Assembly (NCBI GenBank): GCA_028564675.1
Contig: JAOVVO010000274.1
Coordinates: 1 to 64,000 of the forward strand
Length of the DNA stretch: 64,000 nucleotides
DNA from: Onchocerca lupi
Lineage: Eukaryota; Nematoda; Chromadorea; Rhabditida; Onchocercidae
Reading direction: 5' to 3'
Of the stretch, positions 22,512 through 33,900 are shown one piece after another. Each line of letters starts with the position of its first letter. Position 1 is the stretch's first letter. The notes under the pieces were generated by a model, which ran no database searches, had not been told where the DNA came from, and saw only the letters and a program-made list of their open reading frames with translations. The translations under genes and the position numbers were made by a program.

Positions 22512-25500
22512 TTAAATGGATCCACGTTTCCGCTGTTCCGCTAATGAATAGCAGTAAAGTTCGCACTCACGTTTAGTTCTTGGTGAACGCCATAGATTGA
22601 AATCCAATTCAGCGCAGTATGGGAATATGTACGGTTCACACTGATCCGTATTCGAGAATCTGTTCACCTGGAAATTATTTAAAGATATCACATGCAAAAG
22701 ATGATTGGTGTTTTTCGTAGTTTGCTCTTCATGCTAAGCATAAAATTTTGCATTTCGGGTTTATTTAGTAAAACATTTTATGATAACCCTCTTAAAATGA
22801 TAGCATTTGTTGAAATAATTGCTATATAAAGTTGAATGTAAGACTAGAAAAAATGTCTTCAAAGTCTTGAACCGATCAACATTTTTTCATGGATATAAAA
22901 GGCAGTGCTAGTCTAAGCATTACTTGGATTTTTAGCATCGCTTAGATCAGCACTTGGATTTTTAGACAGTTTTCGTTACCAGTACCTTAATGGGTACCAG
23001 TTTTCATGATTCGAATACTTAATGGAAATTTAGAAAAGGATGAAGAGTTTCGTTTCTCAAGATATGTAGATTTGGCTAGCATTTCCAACAGTTATAAAGA
23101 CTTTACTCTTCGAAACCATCGATGAACTTTTTGTGCTGGATCGCGACCGTTAACAGTGACGTTTGGACATCCATTAACAATTAGATCGTGCCATAAAATA
23201 AACGGCATTGGATCACATCCTCGAGCTGGTGAACCAATAGGACAAGCACATAACTAAAACACTTTTCAGTGATACTTTTGACTTAACTTTAAACATGCTT
23301 AGATTTCCATATACGGCGAGGAATAGAATACTTAAATTATTGAAATTGGAAATTTAAGAATTGGAAGAATTATTGCCTTGTGAAATGCAAAGAGTTGGTA
23401 AATTACTCGCTGATTCTGCGCAAATGATTAATTTTACGACTGTTCATTTTTGTTCTAAGATGGTAGACTTTTTAGATACGGATCTATAGACATACTACAT
23501 ACACTTTTTTGATTCTTGCATCGTAAGAAAATGCATGATGATTGAAAATGGTGAATTAAATTGAATTTAAAATCTTACACAATGTCAATACTGAATGACA
23601 TCATAACAATTTCAACAATTTCTTTTTTAATAAGAATTTTTTTTAATCATTGAAGGAAGAAGTTTCGCTGTGTGCAAGAAGCGGTTTTTATCAGCGTGTG
23701 AAACTAAATCAAAGAGAAGTTTTCTTTGTAAAAGAAAGTTTCGGTGTACAGTGGTAGTGGAAAACATTCAAAATTAATCTTCTATTTTCATTTGACAGAA
23801 AAGGTATGAAACTACGGAATTTATGGAATTCATAAAACAAATTATGTCTGAATTCTCATGTTTTTGATAGGAGGCATTCATACCTACGAATTTCATAAAA
23901 GTTTTCAATTGAATTTCAATTAAACGAACTATAAAAAGATTAAAAAGCTGGAGCTACTGTTTTATCATGATTACGATAATTTTATTTGATTTCTTTATCA
24001 CTGTATATGAAATTTACTCCAAATTACCAAAGATTATGTAAAAATGAATCAGTTTAATATCAGTGAAAGAGTTTAAAATTTTCTTCATTTTTGAGTCATA
24101 ACTTTTCATGTGATTTTTGGGAACACCATAAAAGCCGTCCAGCCTAGTCCACTGATTTTCGAATGTTTTCAACACCTATCCGATCTATTTATATCATATT
24201 TCACATCTCATCACTATGCATCGAATACAAATTCTTTTTACGACGAGAATTTGAACGAAAATTTGATACCGCCCTCGAATTCATATTGTCAAAAATTCTG
24301 TTTTATAACTTTATAAAAATTGCATCTGCTCTCCATGATGAAAAATGTTTAATTTTTTGTGATTTTTCACAATCTTTGACAGTTTTGTAATGCGGAAACA
24401 TTTGATATGAAACTAATTCTTAAAATTGCCTTTTATTCTATTTTCGAGGAATTTCTTTAATTCATGCTTATACTTATTGTTTCATATGAAAATAATATAT
24501 TTAAAACTCAAAATATATATACAACATCGATAAAAAAAAATAAATCTTATTTAATTTAATAACTATTTTATAACCCTATAAAACGAGAATTTGATAACCC
24601 TATAAAACGAGAATTCAAATTTCGTCGGTTCATCATGAGTTCACAAAGATTTTAATCATTCAAAGGAAAAATTAAATGTGTTTATAAAATTGCTTTTTTT
24701 TTTTTTCAATTTTAAGAATTAGTTTCATATCAAATGTTTGTAATGCGGAAACATTTGATATGAAACTAATTCTTAAAATTGCCTTTTATTCTATTTTCGA
24801 GGAATTTCTTTAATTCATGCTTATACTTATTGTTGACAATTTGTCACTTGAATTGATTTGAATCATAGATTTAGATATTTATTTGTTGAGTTTATCTGTT
24901 CCCATGAAATGATCTATTATCATTCAGCTCCAGAAATATAGTTGCACATTATATAGAAATAGAAACAGTGCCTCCCTATCATTCATCCACATGAAGGTCA
25001 CCATTGCAAGTATAATGTAGATAGCAAAATATTGCAAAATCAGAGAATCTGGTTTCTGCTCTAAAATTGTGAATAGTAGTGCAAGCGCTGCCAATATTAA
25101 TTAAGGCTTATTTGCAAAGTTTAAGGTATGAGATTACAAATTAGTCATAAAGTCATAAATTGTTTTGGTGTTGAACACAGAAGAATGAAAAATTCTTTAA
25201 CTGATAAGATTGTTAACTCATAAGAAGCTGTAACACAATTATTACACAAAAGGTAACTAGTTTTAGCCTTTTTTTTAAGAAGTACTAGTGGTCTCATAAT
25301 TCTAAATCTCATTACAAAAAATAGTTAGCTGATTGAGATAAGTTATCGCAAAACTATATTATAAAAACAAAAATTACAAATAATTTTCTTTTTTTTAAAT
25401 TATGGAAGAACTATTCTTTTGCAGGACTCGACGGTGAAAGAATAAATGTTCTCGTAAGAGTTCATCAATCAATACTTATCGGTAAATGCGAAATGTTTGA

Positions 25501-28033
25501 TATCTACCTCCCAAAAGAAAAGTGATAGTGCATCGAAAATAATTGCACCAAAAAGGGAACGAAATTACATAAAATATTTGCGAAATTGCTTTTTCGCTCT
25601 GAGTTTTATCTTATAATTTATCTGGATTGTTTCAATTTAGTGACGTGAATTTAATTTCAAAATACTGAAATTTTTTTTCTCTCTTTTATTATTGAATTTT
25701 GTTTGCTTTTTATTTGGTTTGTCTGGTTTGTAAAAAGCGAAGTGCAGTTAATTACTTGCTACTTGTGTCTTTAATAATCTTTGAAAAAAATTATGGTATT
25801 TGCAAGTTATTTGTATCAGTTCCAATTAATCAAAGTATAAGTTTTTATGGAAATATCTTGAGAGAAGTAAATAATAGTAGTAAGAAATATTTTTAGAATT
25901 TCAGAAATGTGAAGAGATTTCTGTAATTCTGAAATGTTAAACAATAAAAGGGAAAAAAGAAGGCATTTGTAAAATAAATTACCCAAAAAAAAAACAATTG
26001 TCACTTCCGCCTTAGTAATAAAACTTTCATAAAAATACCTGACAACCGTTCCTTTCCGTAACTACTGCGCAATCCAGACCGGTACACAACATTGGTGGGC
26101 AATTGTCAACAATTAGTTTGCCTAGATCCGCAATTACTGCTTTCTGATTCCCTGAAGTGGATTTTCTCGCTTTCTTAGGCTTCAGTTCAATTAAATTTTG
26201 ATATAGCAGCTCAATTTCTAAAAAGACTCAAAGAATACCTAAAAAATAACCAATTTTTTAAGTTTTAGCGAGTAATTTATATGCGTTGTGCAGTTACCAA
26301 ATGAAATTTTATTACGGATTAGAAAAATTATTCAGTGATCCACGGATAAAACGAAATTCCTCACATAATGAATAAATTGCAAATATTTTCAATATAATCA
26401 AATACTGAATTTTAGAATATTTCAGAAATTTCTTAATTTAAAATTCTACAAGATAAAGGTCGCAAAATGCAAAATTAATCATAAAAGTTATCTCATTAGT
26501 CAAAATCGTTTCAATAAGCAACTGAGGTGAGGGAACGCTTTCGGAAATTAATTAAAAAAAGAAAACTGCTTTTACATCTATTTCATGTATCTGTTGTTTA
26601 TATCAACTTACACTTATCTCTCATCTGCTTGAAAAAAGACATCTCTCATCTGCTTGAAAAAAGCCTAAAGGATAATAAATCGATAACACAAATATTGCTA
26701 TAAGTGATGTTCCACTTCACAATTTCTTAACTGACTGAGTTTTAAAAAAACTTGATAAAATTCATTATCGATGCTGCTGCAATAAGCATCTGTTACAACT
26801 ATATTCTCTTACCTTCTTAATTTTAGAATTGAGTCATTATGGGGGATTTAAAACTGTGGTCAAAGAGATCAACCACTGAATATCATGTTAATTTTGAAAA
26901 TTCGACGTTCATTTTTAACAGAGTTTATTTTATTTTTTTTTTTTTTTTTTGACTGGAACAGTCAGACTATTAATTTTCTTCATCAATACAAATTATGTGA
27001 TCAAATTGAAATTACCATACGAACAATCAACACAGAATCTCTTGGTTTATTGCAAAAAATTTCAGTTCTCTAAAGGATAGGCATAGTTATTGACTTCTTA
27101 CATTTATATTAGGATACTTCTGCGACGAGAACAAATTCCATTATGACAAGAAAAAGATTTAATTTCAAATTTTGATGGAAATTGTATTTAAATTCATCAT
27201 TAAAACTTCTCTAAGACAATGATTATTACAACTAAATTGGGAAAGCAGAACTTGTTTGATTTTCTGAGCAACGCTCTAATGGTGCCAAAGTGAATGTGAT
27301 TATTTTTACTTTTTTAAATTTTTTTCTTACTCTATATGATCATATTTCAATTTTGTTATTCTACGAAATAAAATGCAAAATATTGATTTTCATCCCGTCC
27401 TACAGTTATATTTCAATTAAAGTTGTTTAATTAGAAGTTGGAAATAAGCAAAATAGTAACTGATATAAGAAGCAATAAAATTAATGTTGTCCTTCATTTA
27501 CCGGTTTAAAATCCAGAAATCTTTTTTCAAAACTTACTTTGTGATCGAAGAGCAAAGGTCATCAAAAAAATGGAAGGAAATATTTGCACGACAAGTAATT
27601 GCATTGTTGTAGTCAGCGTAGTTGAAGTAACCATCCACTATAAAAAACTAATTTTCAATTATTCTTCGACAGAAAAAAAAAAAAAAACAGATGCTACAAT
27701 ATGACACAGATCAGCGTTCAGTAAAAATGGGTAGGAAATAAGGGGAATGATGGAGATTGTGTCAGTTGTGGTTGAAATAATGATGATCTGAAGATAGTGG
27801 ACATGAACGAAAGACACATGAAATCTATTTTAATTCCATGGAACAAAAAAGCAACAATTTACTGAAATCTCCCATCTGCTCACAGAGTGATTCTATAGTT
27901 TCATGTACGAGTTGAGTTGAATTGAGTAATAGTTGTATAGGAGAGTTTATTATAAAAACTGATTCAGAAATTTTTATTGAAGCTGGTTCAGTATAGCAGG
28001 ATGTAAGAGAAAACACATGATATCGTTGCGATA
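22512..28033 (-). CDS. Secreted antistasin-like / divergent Kunitz-like protein (5' end not found)
   Basis: Five exons are supported, 5' to 3': 27863-28033, 27538-27637, about 26039-26219, 23107-23253 and 22512-22667. Exon 1 carries HETIESLCEQMGDF and joins exon 2 (DGYFNYADYNNAITCRANI) in frame. Exon 3 has a Lys-rich linker, then CPPMLCTGLDCAVV and NGC, which continues in exon 4 as LCACPIGSPARGC: the C-rich NGCxxCxCP pattern of antistasin-type protease inhibitors. Exon 4 ends HRWFRR and exon 5 gives CEPYIFPYC, 16 residues, then CELYC. The C-7-C and C-3-C spacing is Kunitz/BPTI-like, but the canonical GG pair is missing and spacings are altered. The likely role is an extracellular protease inhibitor or matrix protein. 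The exon 2 to 3 phase does not close by eye, and no signal peptide exon was fixed. The whole is not matched to a named gene. Confidence 0.6.
24384..24834. repeat. Fold-back element with flanking direct repeat
   Basis: A 98-base direct repeat (24384-24481 and 24737-24834, offset 353) looks identical by eye. A perfect 33-base inverted repeat lies at 24707-24739 and 24749-24781, with loop GTAATGCGG, and the same arm also occurs at 24396-24428. So 24396-24739 is bounded by inverted 33-base ends, like a small MITE, and is followed by a partial second copy. It sits in an intron of the antistasin/Kunitz gene. Confidence 0.8.
24571..24617. repeat. Tandem repeat, 2 x 25 bp unit
   Basis: Two adjacent copies of ATAACCCTATAAAACGAGAA, each followed by TTTG or TTC, lie inside the fold-back element. 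Confidence 0.75.
26606..26664. repeat. Tandem repeat, 2 x 27 bp unit
   Basis: TCTCTCATCTGCTTGAAAAA occurs twice in immediate succession within the intron between exons 2 and 3 of the antistasin/Kunitz gene. Confidence 0.75.
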
Positions 28034-28190
28034 CTAAGAATTCCGAAAAAAAAAAAAAACTTCTTGGGAAAAAAAATTCATCGTTGGAAATAATTCTTTC
28101 AAACAATATTTCAGTACTCTTCCAAAAATCTGAATTACTGAAAAAAGTTTCAGTATAGTAATTTTGTTTTTATTTTTAATTTTAGAATAT

Positions 28191-28445
28191 CTAGAATAGG
28201 GTAATTTTTGAACGGATGTAACAAGAACGGCAACGGAAGGCGATAATGATGATATGTGCGCCATTGAACAGTAAATAGTACAGAAGCAATTCGAGCAAAA
28301 ATTTCAATGCAATTTGGGGTAAAATTTGAAGTTGGCGAGAGATGACAAGTAGAAAAGTCGCCGGAGATACATGTAAAACGTCTATTTTGTTCCCATCTCT
28401 TTCATCACCTAATGCAAACAAGTTTTGAAAACCGATCATGCCCAC
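28191..28445 (-). other. Open stretch, possible 5' exon of the antistasin/Kunitz gene
   Basis: All three minus-strand frames stay open for long stretches here, which is unusual for this AT-rich DNA. One frame has hydrophobic runs (LKFLLELLLYYLLF) and another a Ser/Pro-rich run (STCHLSPTSNFTPN). It lies just upstream of the first supported exon. I could not choose a frame or splice sites, so this is only a candidate for the missing 5' part. Confidence 0.2.
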
Positions 28446-29370
28446 TCTTTCTTTTCCTAAATGTGGCGATAGTTTCTGCTTTTTAGTTTTACGATATTTA
28501 TCTGGCTAGAAAATTTCTTCTTTCTCAGTTTAATTAACGATTAAATCATAAGTATAACCAACTTTCTATCTTAGTCCCGCACAGTCTCAGTATACTTGTA
28601 TACTGCATCTTGCAACTGCTCTACTTTTTCAGTGTATCGCATTAAATAACATTTCTTGAAAAATAATAATAACAGTGCTAGCTTCTACTATTAACACTTA
28701 AAAAGATGGAATTTATTCCAGCGGGGGCGATTAACTAACTTTTATTGGCGAATTTCATCATAAGTAATGTCAGAATTAAAGAGCTGGTTGCTTTTTCCAA
28801 TACGATACATTGCAAAACATTTGAAACTGCTTAGCAAAGGAGTAATCTGATTTAATATATGAGTACCATCATTTATTTAATGTGGTTTAGGTCTGATCTT
28901 GGATCTATATTCATTTTATTTCAGAATATTCATGATTTAGCGATAATTATGCGACATAATACGTATATATTATTTATCAAGTTTTTAAATGTATTGCGAA
29001 TGTTCTTCTCAATGGCAGTTTTTCATCACGTCAAAAACTAAGCTACATGGATGAAGAATAACAACCAAAAACATGTCCTTTGTTAATGGAAGCACAAATG
29101 ATCATGACGAATTTAGCTGTAAATTGATTTGTAGTTTTATTTCAAACCAGTTTTAATAAGAGTCTGGCATTGGTTAGATAAATTTGGCTGAGGCAATAAG
29201 ATTTTTAATTTCAAAAAAACAAGTCATTTGTTAAGTTCTTGTAATTATGAGCAAATTAATGATGACTGAATTACGAAGCTTAGATGTATATCCTTCATGT
29301 AAGCGCAGTATGTATGAAGAAACGTTCACTAGTCTGTTTTAGAATTTTTATTATATTCCAACCTAATTCA

Positions 29371-29510
29371 TTAATAATTATTGCTAATGCTATCAACAGT
29401 TATCATAACACCACGGAACGTTAAGTAGTTTATCTATTAATTTATTAATAATTATTGCTAATGCTATCAACAGTTATCATAACACCTCGGAAAGTTAAAT
29501 AGTTTATCTA
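29371..29510. repeat. Tandem duplication, 2 x 74 bp
   Basis: TTAATAATTATTGCTAATGC starts at 29371 and again at 29445. The two 66-base cores differ at only a few positions (for example ACCACGGAACG against ACCTCGGAAAG). Confidence 0.85.
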
Positions 29511-30508
29511 CCACAGAAAAACACCTCTATCTTCCATTTCAAGAATTCCTACCATACTCAATACGATCACGCACCAAATATAAGCTTTTTTCGATCTCAT
29601 CCATCCGCAAAACTAAGGTTAGAGTAATCTTTTTTATGCCAGTTTACAGGCAAAGTAAATAGCTTATTTAAAATCGAAACAGCTAGATAAATAGCTCAAA
29701 ATAGTAAAGTAACATGTAATCATTCGAAAAAGACATACCCAATTTTTTAAAAACTTTAATTCTAACTATGCTTTTAAAACCTGAAATCTATTAATCTCTG
29801 ACGTGAATATAAAGAACTCTACCCAAGTTAGAAAGCAAAAACCAATTATCTCATAAGCCAACAATTTCAAACAACACTAAGTTTTATTCTCTCTCCGTTA
29901 CCACCATTATTAAATATGCGAAACTCTTACCTTCAGTAATTTTAACGAGAAGCTGTTTCAATAATTCAAATCCTTACTTTTTTTTACTTCTTTTTCTAAT
30001 AAATGTGTAATAGCAATTAATGTGAAATTTATCAATGAAGAATTAAGAGCACCGATCAAATTATAACTTAAAAGTAAAAACAATACAATTTATGAAGAGA
30101 AATAATGTGCTGCCCATTGGAAGGCAGAATTAATAGTTGGAAAATCTTCAAACCTTCCTACCTTCTATCATTATATTCGTAAGTGAAACTGAGTGTCTTC
30201 GTAATAAATAAACCAGATCAGTTGAATAAACTTGCAGAAAAAAATTTTGATAACAGTAATTTCACCAGATAAGCTGCACATATTTAAATAATAAACAAGC
30301 CGTGAATTTATACATAAATAGCAATAACTAAAAAAGGCATCACAATAATACGCCAGAATAGCACTCATTTGCGTCAACAAAGAATAACTACCTAGAAATT
30401 CCATTTTTCTAATTATGAAAACATGTACCTTAACTGACAGGAAAAAAATGCGAATAAAGTTTAAGATCTGAAGTAAATAGTCATTAATATAAAAAAATAT
30501 CGCATAAG

Positions 30509-30632
30509 AAGTACCAGAAATCGAAAAGTTGGATCCATTCACCTCATTGAAATGAAGAATAAAAAGGAACACCTTATAAAAAAGTACCAAAAACCAAAGA
30601 GTTGGATTCATTCACCTCATTAAAATAAAGAA
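30509..30632. repeat. Tandem duplication, about 70 bp unit
   Basis: Two diverged copies start AAGTACCAGAAATCGAAAAG and AAGTACCAAAAACCAAAGAG. Both continue into GTTGGAT-CATTCACCTCATT and an AAAT-AAG end. Confidence 0.75.
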
Positions 30633-30904
30633 ATGTACAAAATTGAAATGGGCATACAGAAAAAAAGATGCGAACTGACAATAACAGTAAAGAGTAACAA
30701 ATGATATAGAACTTGCAGTGTAAAAACGAACAGAATACCAATTTACTTAAAATTGGAATTAGACAGAAGACTCTGGAACATCCTAAAGATGCAAATAATG
30801 ATAACTAAAAACGAAAATAAACAGCTTCATGACAACAATTTAAATGGTTTCCAATGAAATATTTTTCAAATGACTTCGAGATCACATAAATTGTTTTCAA
30901 CAAA

Positions 30905-33900
30905 TCATAGCATCATTTTCGAAATAGAATCTTTCTGAAAATATAAGATGAAAGCATATTTCGAGCATATAGAATCCACATCTATTGAGGTAACAACATC
31001 GTCGTCGAAAAGTAGCCACTGTTTAGTAATTCGGTTACGAACCACTGCTGTGTAATGTCCACTATTCAAGCTCCCTCTATGGTTCTAAAATTTGCAACAT
31101 AAAGCATGACAATGCAGCAATTTAGGATATTAAAAAGTCTTATAGTATATCCAGAGAAATGAATGATGCATTCCAAACTGACTGAAAACGAATTAAATCG
31201 ATAAAATAGTAGTTAATGAAATTGAATTCCAACAAACTTACATTTCGAAATGCATCAACTCGCTAAGATCTTTTATCAGCACCAATTTAGTTATATTGTT
31301 GTACATAGGCCTTATAATTTTTATTACAACCAGTACTTTTTAACGACACATTCACTTGAATTTTGTAGACGGGTTTACAAAATGCCAGTCAGGATGACGA
31401 TACGGTTGAACAGATTATTCTTTTTTTAATACTCAGTTTATAATGCAGAAACAAAATTTCGCAAACAGCAGTTAAAACTCTTGCTTTCAAGTATGAGAAA
31501 AATCGTGAATTCTGTGGTAATAAAATAATCGAAGAGATTGAAAGATTAAGTCTGGTAAAGAAAAATTACTAATCAAAAATTAAAAACTAAATTAAAAAAA
31601 AGAAACCAAAAAAAAAAAAATAAAAAAAAACCGAGAGTAATATATAACTTACGACAACAGCATACAAGCTGAAATATTCAGTCTGTAGTTTCAATGGAAA
31701 CGTGTTAAACGTTACATAAGCATCGTTCTTTTGCCAATTATCTCCCATAAAAGTGAAACGTTTCAAATGTATAACCTAAAATTAAGTGAGGAATCAAGAT
31801 ATGATTGTTTTAGACAATAACAATTGAAAATATAGCAATTTCCAACTGATACTTATTTCTAGTTCCAAAAGTACTTCAAATTATTCACTGGAAAGTTGAT
31901 TTTATTAATTTTGATAATAACGGTATATGCAAAACACAATAAGAACACTACATCCAAAATACTTCTAAAACTCCTACGAATCTAGAAAAAATTAGGAAAT
32001 CAAAGCAAAACAAGGGACCAGAACTTGAGGCAGTTTCCATAAAAACGATCTACGAGTTGCAGTCTGTAAAGACTCACAATCAGGGCAGCGCCATTTGCAC
32101 GCACCATCAAGTTCCTATAAATTAACAAGCAGTTGTAAATATAAATGTCAAATAACAAATAAATTAGATACTAAATTATAAAAATTTTTAAAAAGAACAA
32201 ACCACATCTTGAAAATGATTTCGTATACAATCTTCAATTGTTGAATTCCGATTTGGCACTTCGACTGACAACTGCGCCAATTCTTCGAATGTAACGCTTT
32301 GTCTTTTGCACTTATTGCATTGCAAACTTGACACTGTTTGACACTAAAAATATTTATTTCACCCACTACGAATCTCTCTGAGCTTATCTAATGAATATAG
32401 AGTTGTCTTGCCAGTGCCTATTATACTTAAAACAATGCAACGTAGTCATTATTTTGCAAATAAGAATAAAATTAGAAGAAATAATCGCTAATAATCGTTA
32501 ACAATAAGAAAAACTCATTTTTCACAAGTATCACAATCTACTGTATCGTATGCATATAACATAAAGATATTCTCGTAATTTTCAAGAGAATAATAGCTAA
32601 TTAAAACTTATGAATAAAAGAAGTCTTACTTTTCTATAGCAAGCAAAATTATAAAATAGACAAATTAATCTGATGCTGTAGGAATTCAAAATGTACGTAA
32701 AATGAATGAAAAATATTATAGCAGCACGAGTTGTTACAATGTCATTACTAAAATAAAAATTGGAATAAATGTAAAAAAAAGTAAGCTGAATTCAATAAAT
32801 ACATCCATCCACATAAAAAAATGACTAACATTAAAAATATCACTGATTGGTGAGCAGGCAAATTTCCGTAATTTTTCATTATAATCAATTGCTTCTGCTT
32901 TTAAATCTGCTCCAGTATAATTTTGTTCAAATGTTACACGTTTCACTACCTACAATTTCTTTCATACATAATATCATCGCAGTTCACAGCGACTTATTTG
33001 AAAGTCAAGAAAAATATATCGACTGGATGAATATTCAAAAACTACCTGTATTACAAAGTCCTAATGTAAAGAGATTATTAAAAATTACCCGATTTGTATC
33101 TTCATGCAATGCATCAAGTAAATAAATCTGGAATTCTTGTGCATCGTGCTGCTGACCATCAGCCAAAGAGGCATTCACCTCAGCGGCAAATGTCTCCTTA
33201 AAGGAGATTCATAAAATAAAAAGGAATGTTGTGAAAATGGTTTGCCTACATATTTTTGTTTTGAGATGAGAACTGCTAAAAAATACCAGGAACTGTTGAG
33301 GACGAAGAACACTGAACAATCCACTCCAAACAGAATCCATCATTGCCGAAAATACGGAAGATATTACACCCATTGTTCCCATTTTATTCGTCCTAAAAAA
33401 ATTTTATCTTTCCCTTCAGATATCTAAACATTAATGAAATAAAACTTTTTTTCTGCGAATTTGTGGAAGTTACAATCTTACTCCAATGAAAACGAAGTAT
33501 TATGCCAATAAAGAATGAATAAGACAAAGCTGCGATTTAAAAAAAAAAAAAAATGCCTGTTAACAAATTTGATAAATTCGTTTTTAGTAAAAATACGCTG
33601 CAATGGGACTGTATTGAACAGAGTTTGTAACACGGAATTCACGAAACATGTATTTCCCAAATTGTATAAACCAGTGTATCCGAGATTCTGAACGTGAAAA
33701 ATTAAGAATATATAAAAAACGGTGTTTTAAAAGAAAATGATTTTTCGATTCATTCTTCCTCCATTTAACTTTCTCATAAATTAAATGCGACATGAAAGTT
33801 TACAGAACTTCGAGGAACTGCGCTGAGACTGAGAATATTCATCATAGATTCATATAAATGTAAAAGCTGCTGCGAACCATCACTGAAAATAATTTCTCTG

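Larger units (their letters stand above)
28446..30904. other. Intergenic region with tandem duplications
   Basis: No gene is recognised. The stretch holds two diverged tandem duplications (29371-29510 and about 30509-30632). The 146-codon minus-strand open frame at 30171-30611 is low-complexity and hydrophobic, overlaps the second duplication and has no recognisable domain, so I do not call it a gene. Confidence 0.5.

Noticed and set aside
30171..30611. 146-codon minus-strand ORF, the longest single open frame outside known genes
   Set aside because: It is low-complexity, spans a tandem duplication, and lacks any domain or codon pattern like its neighbours. It was considered as a membrane protein but is not supported.
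32148..32366. 72-codon ORF with CQVCNA motif that looked like a zinc finger
   Set aside because: It is a shadow frame of the USP8 exon 32203-32343, whose correct frame gives the zinc-ribbon CNKC.
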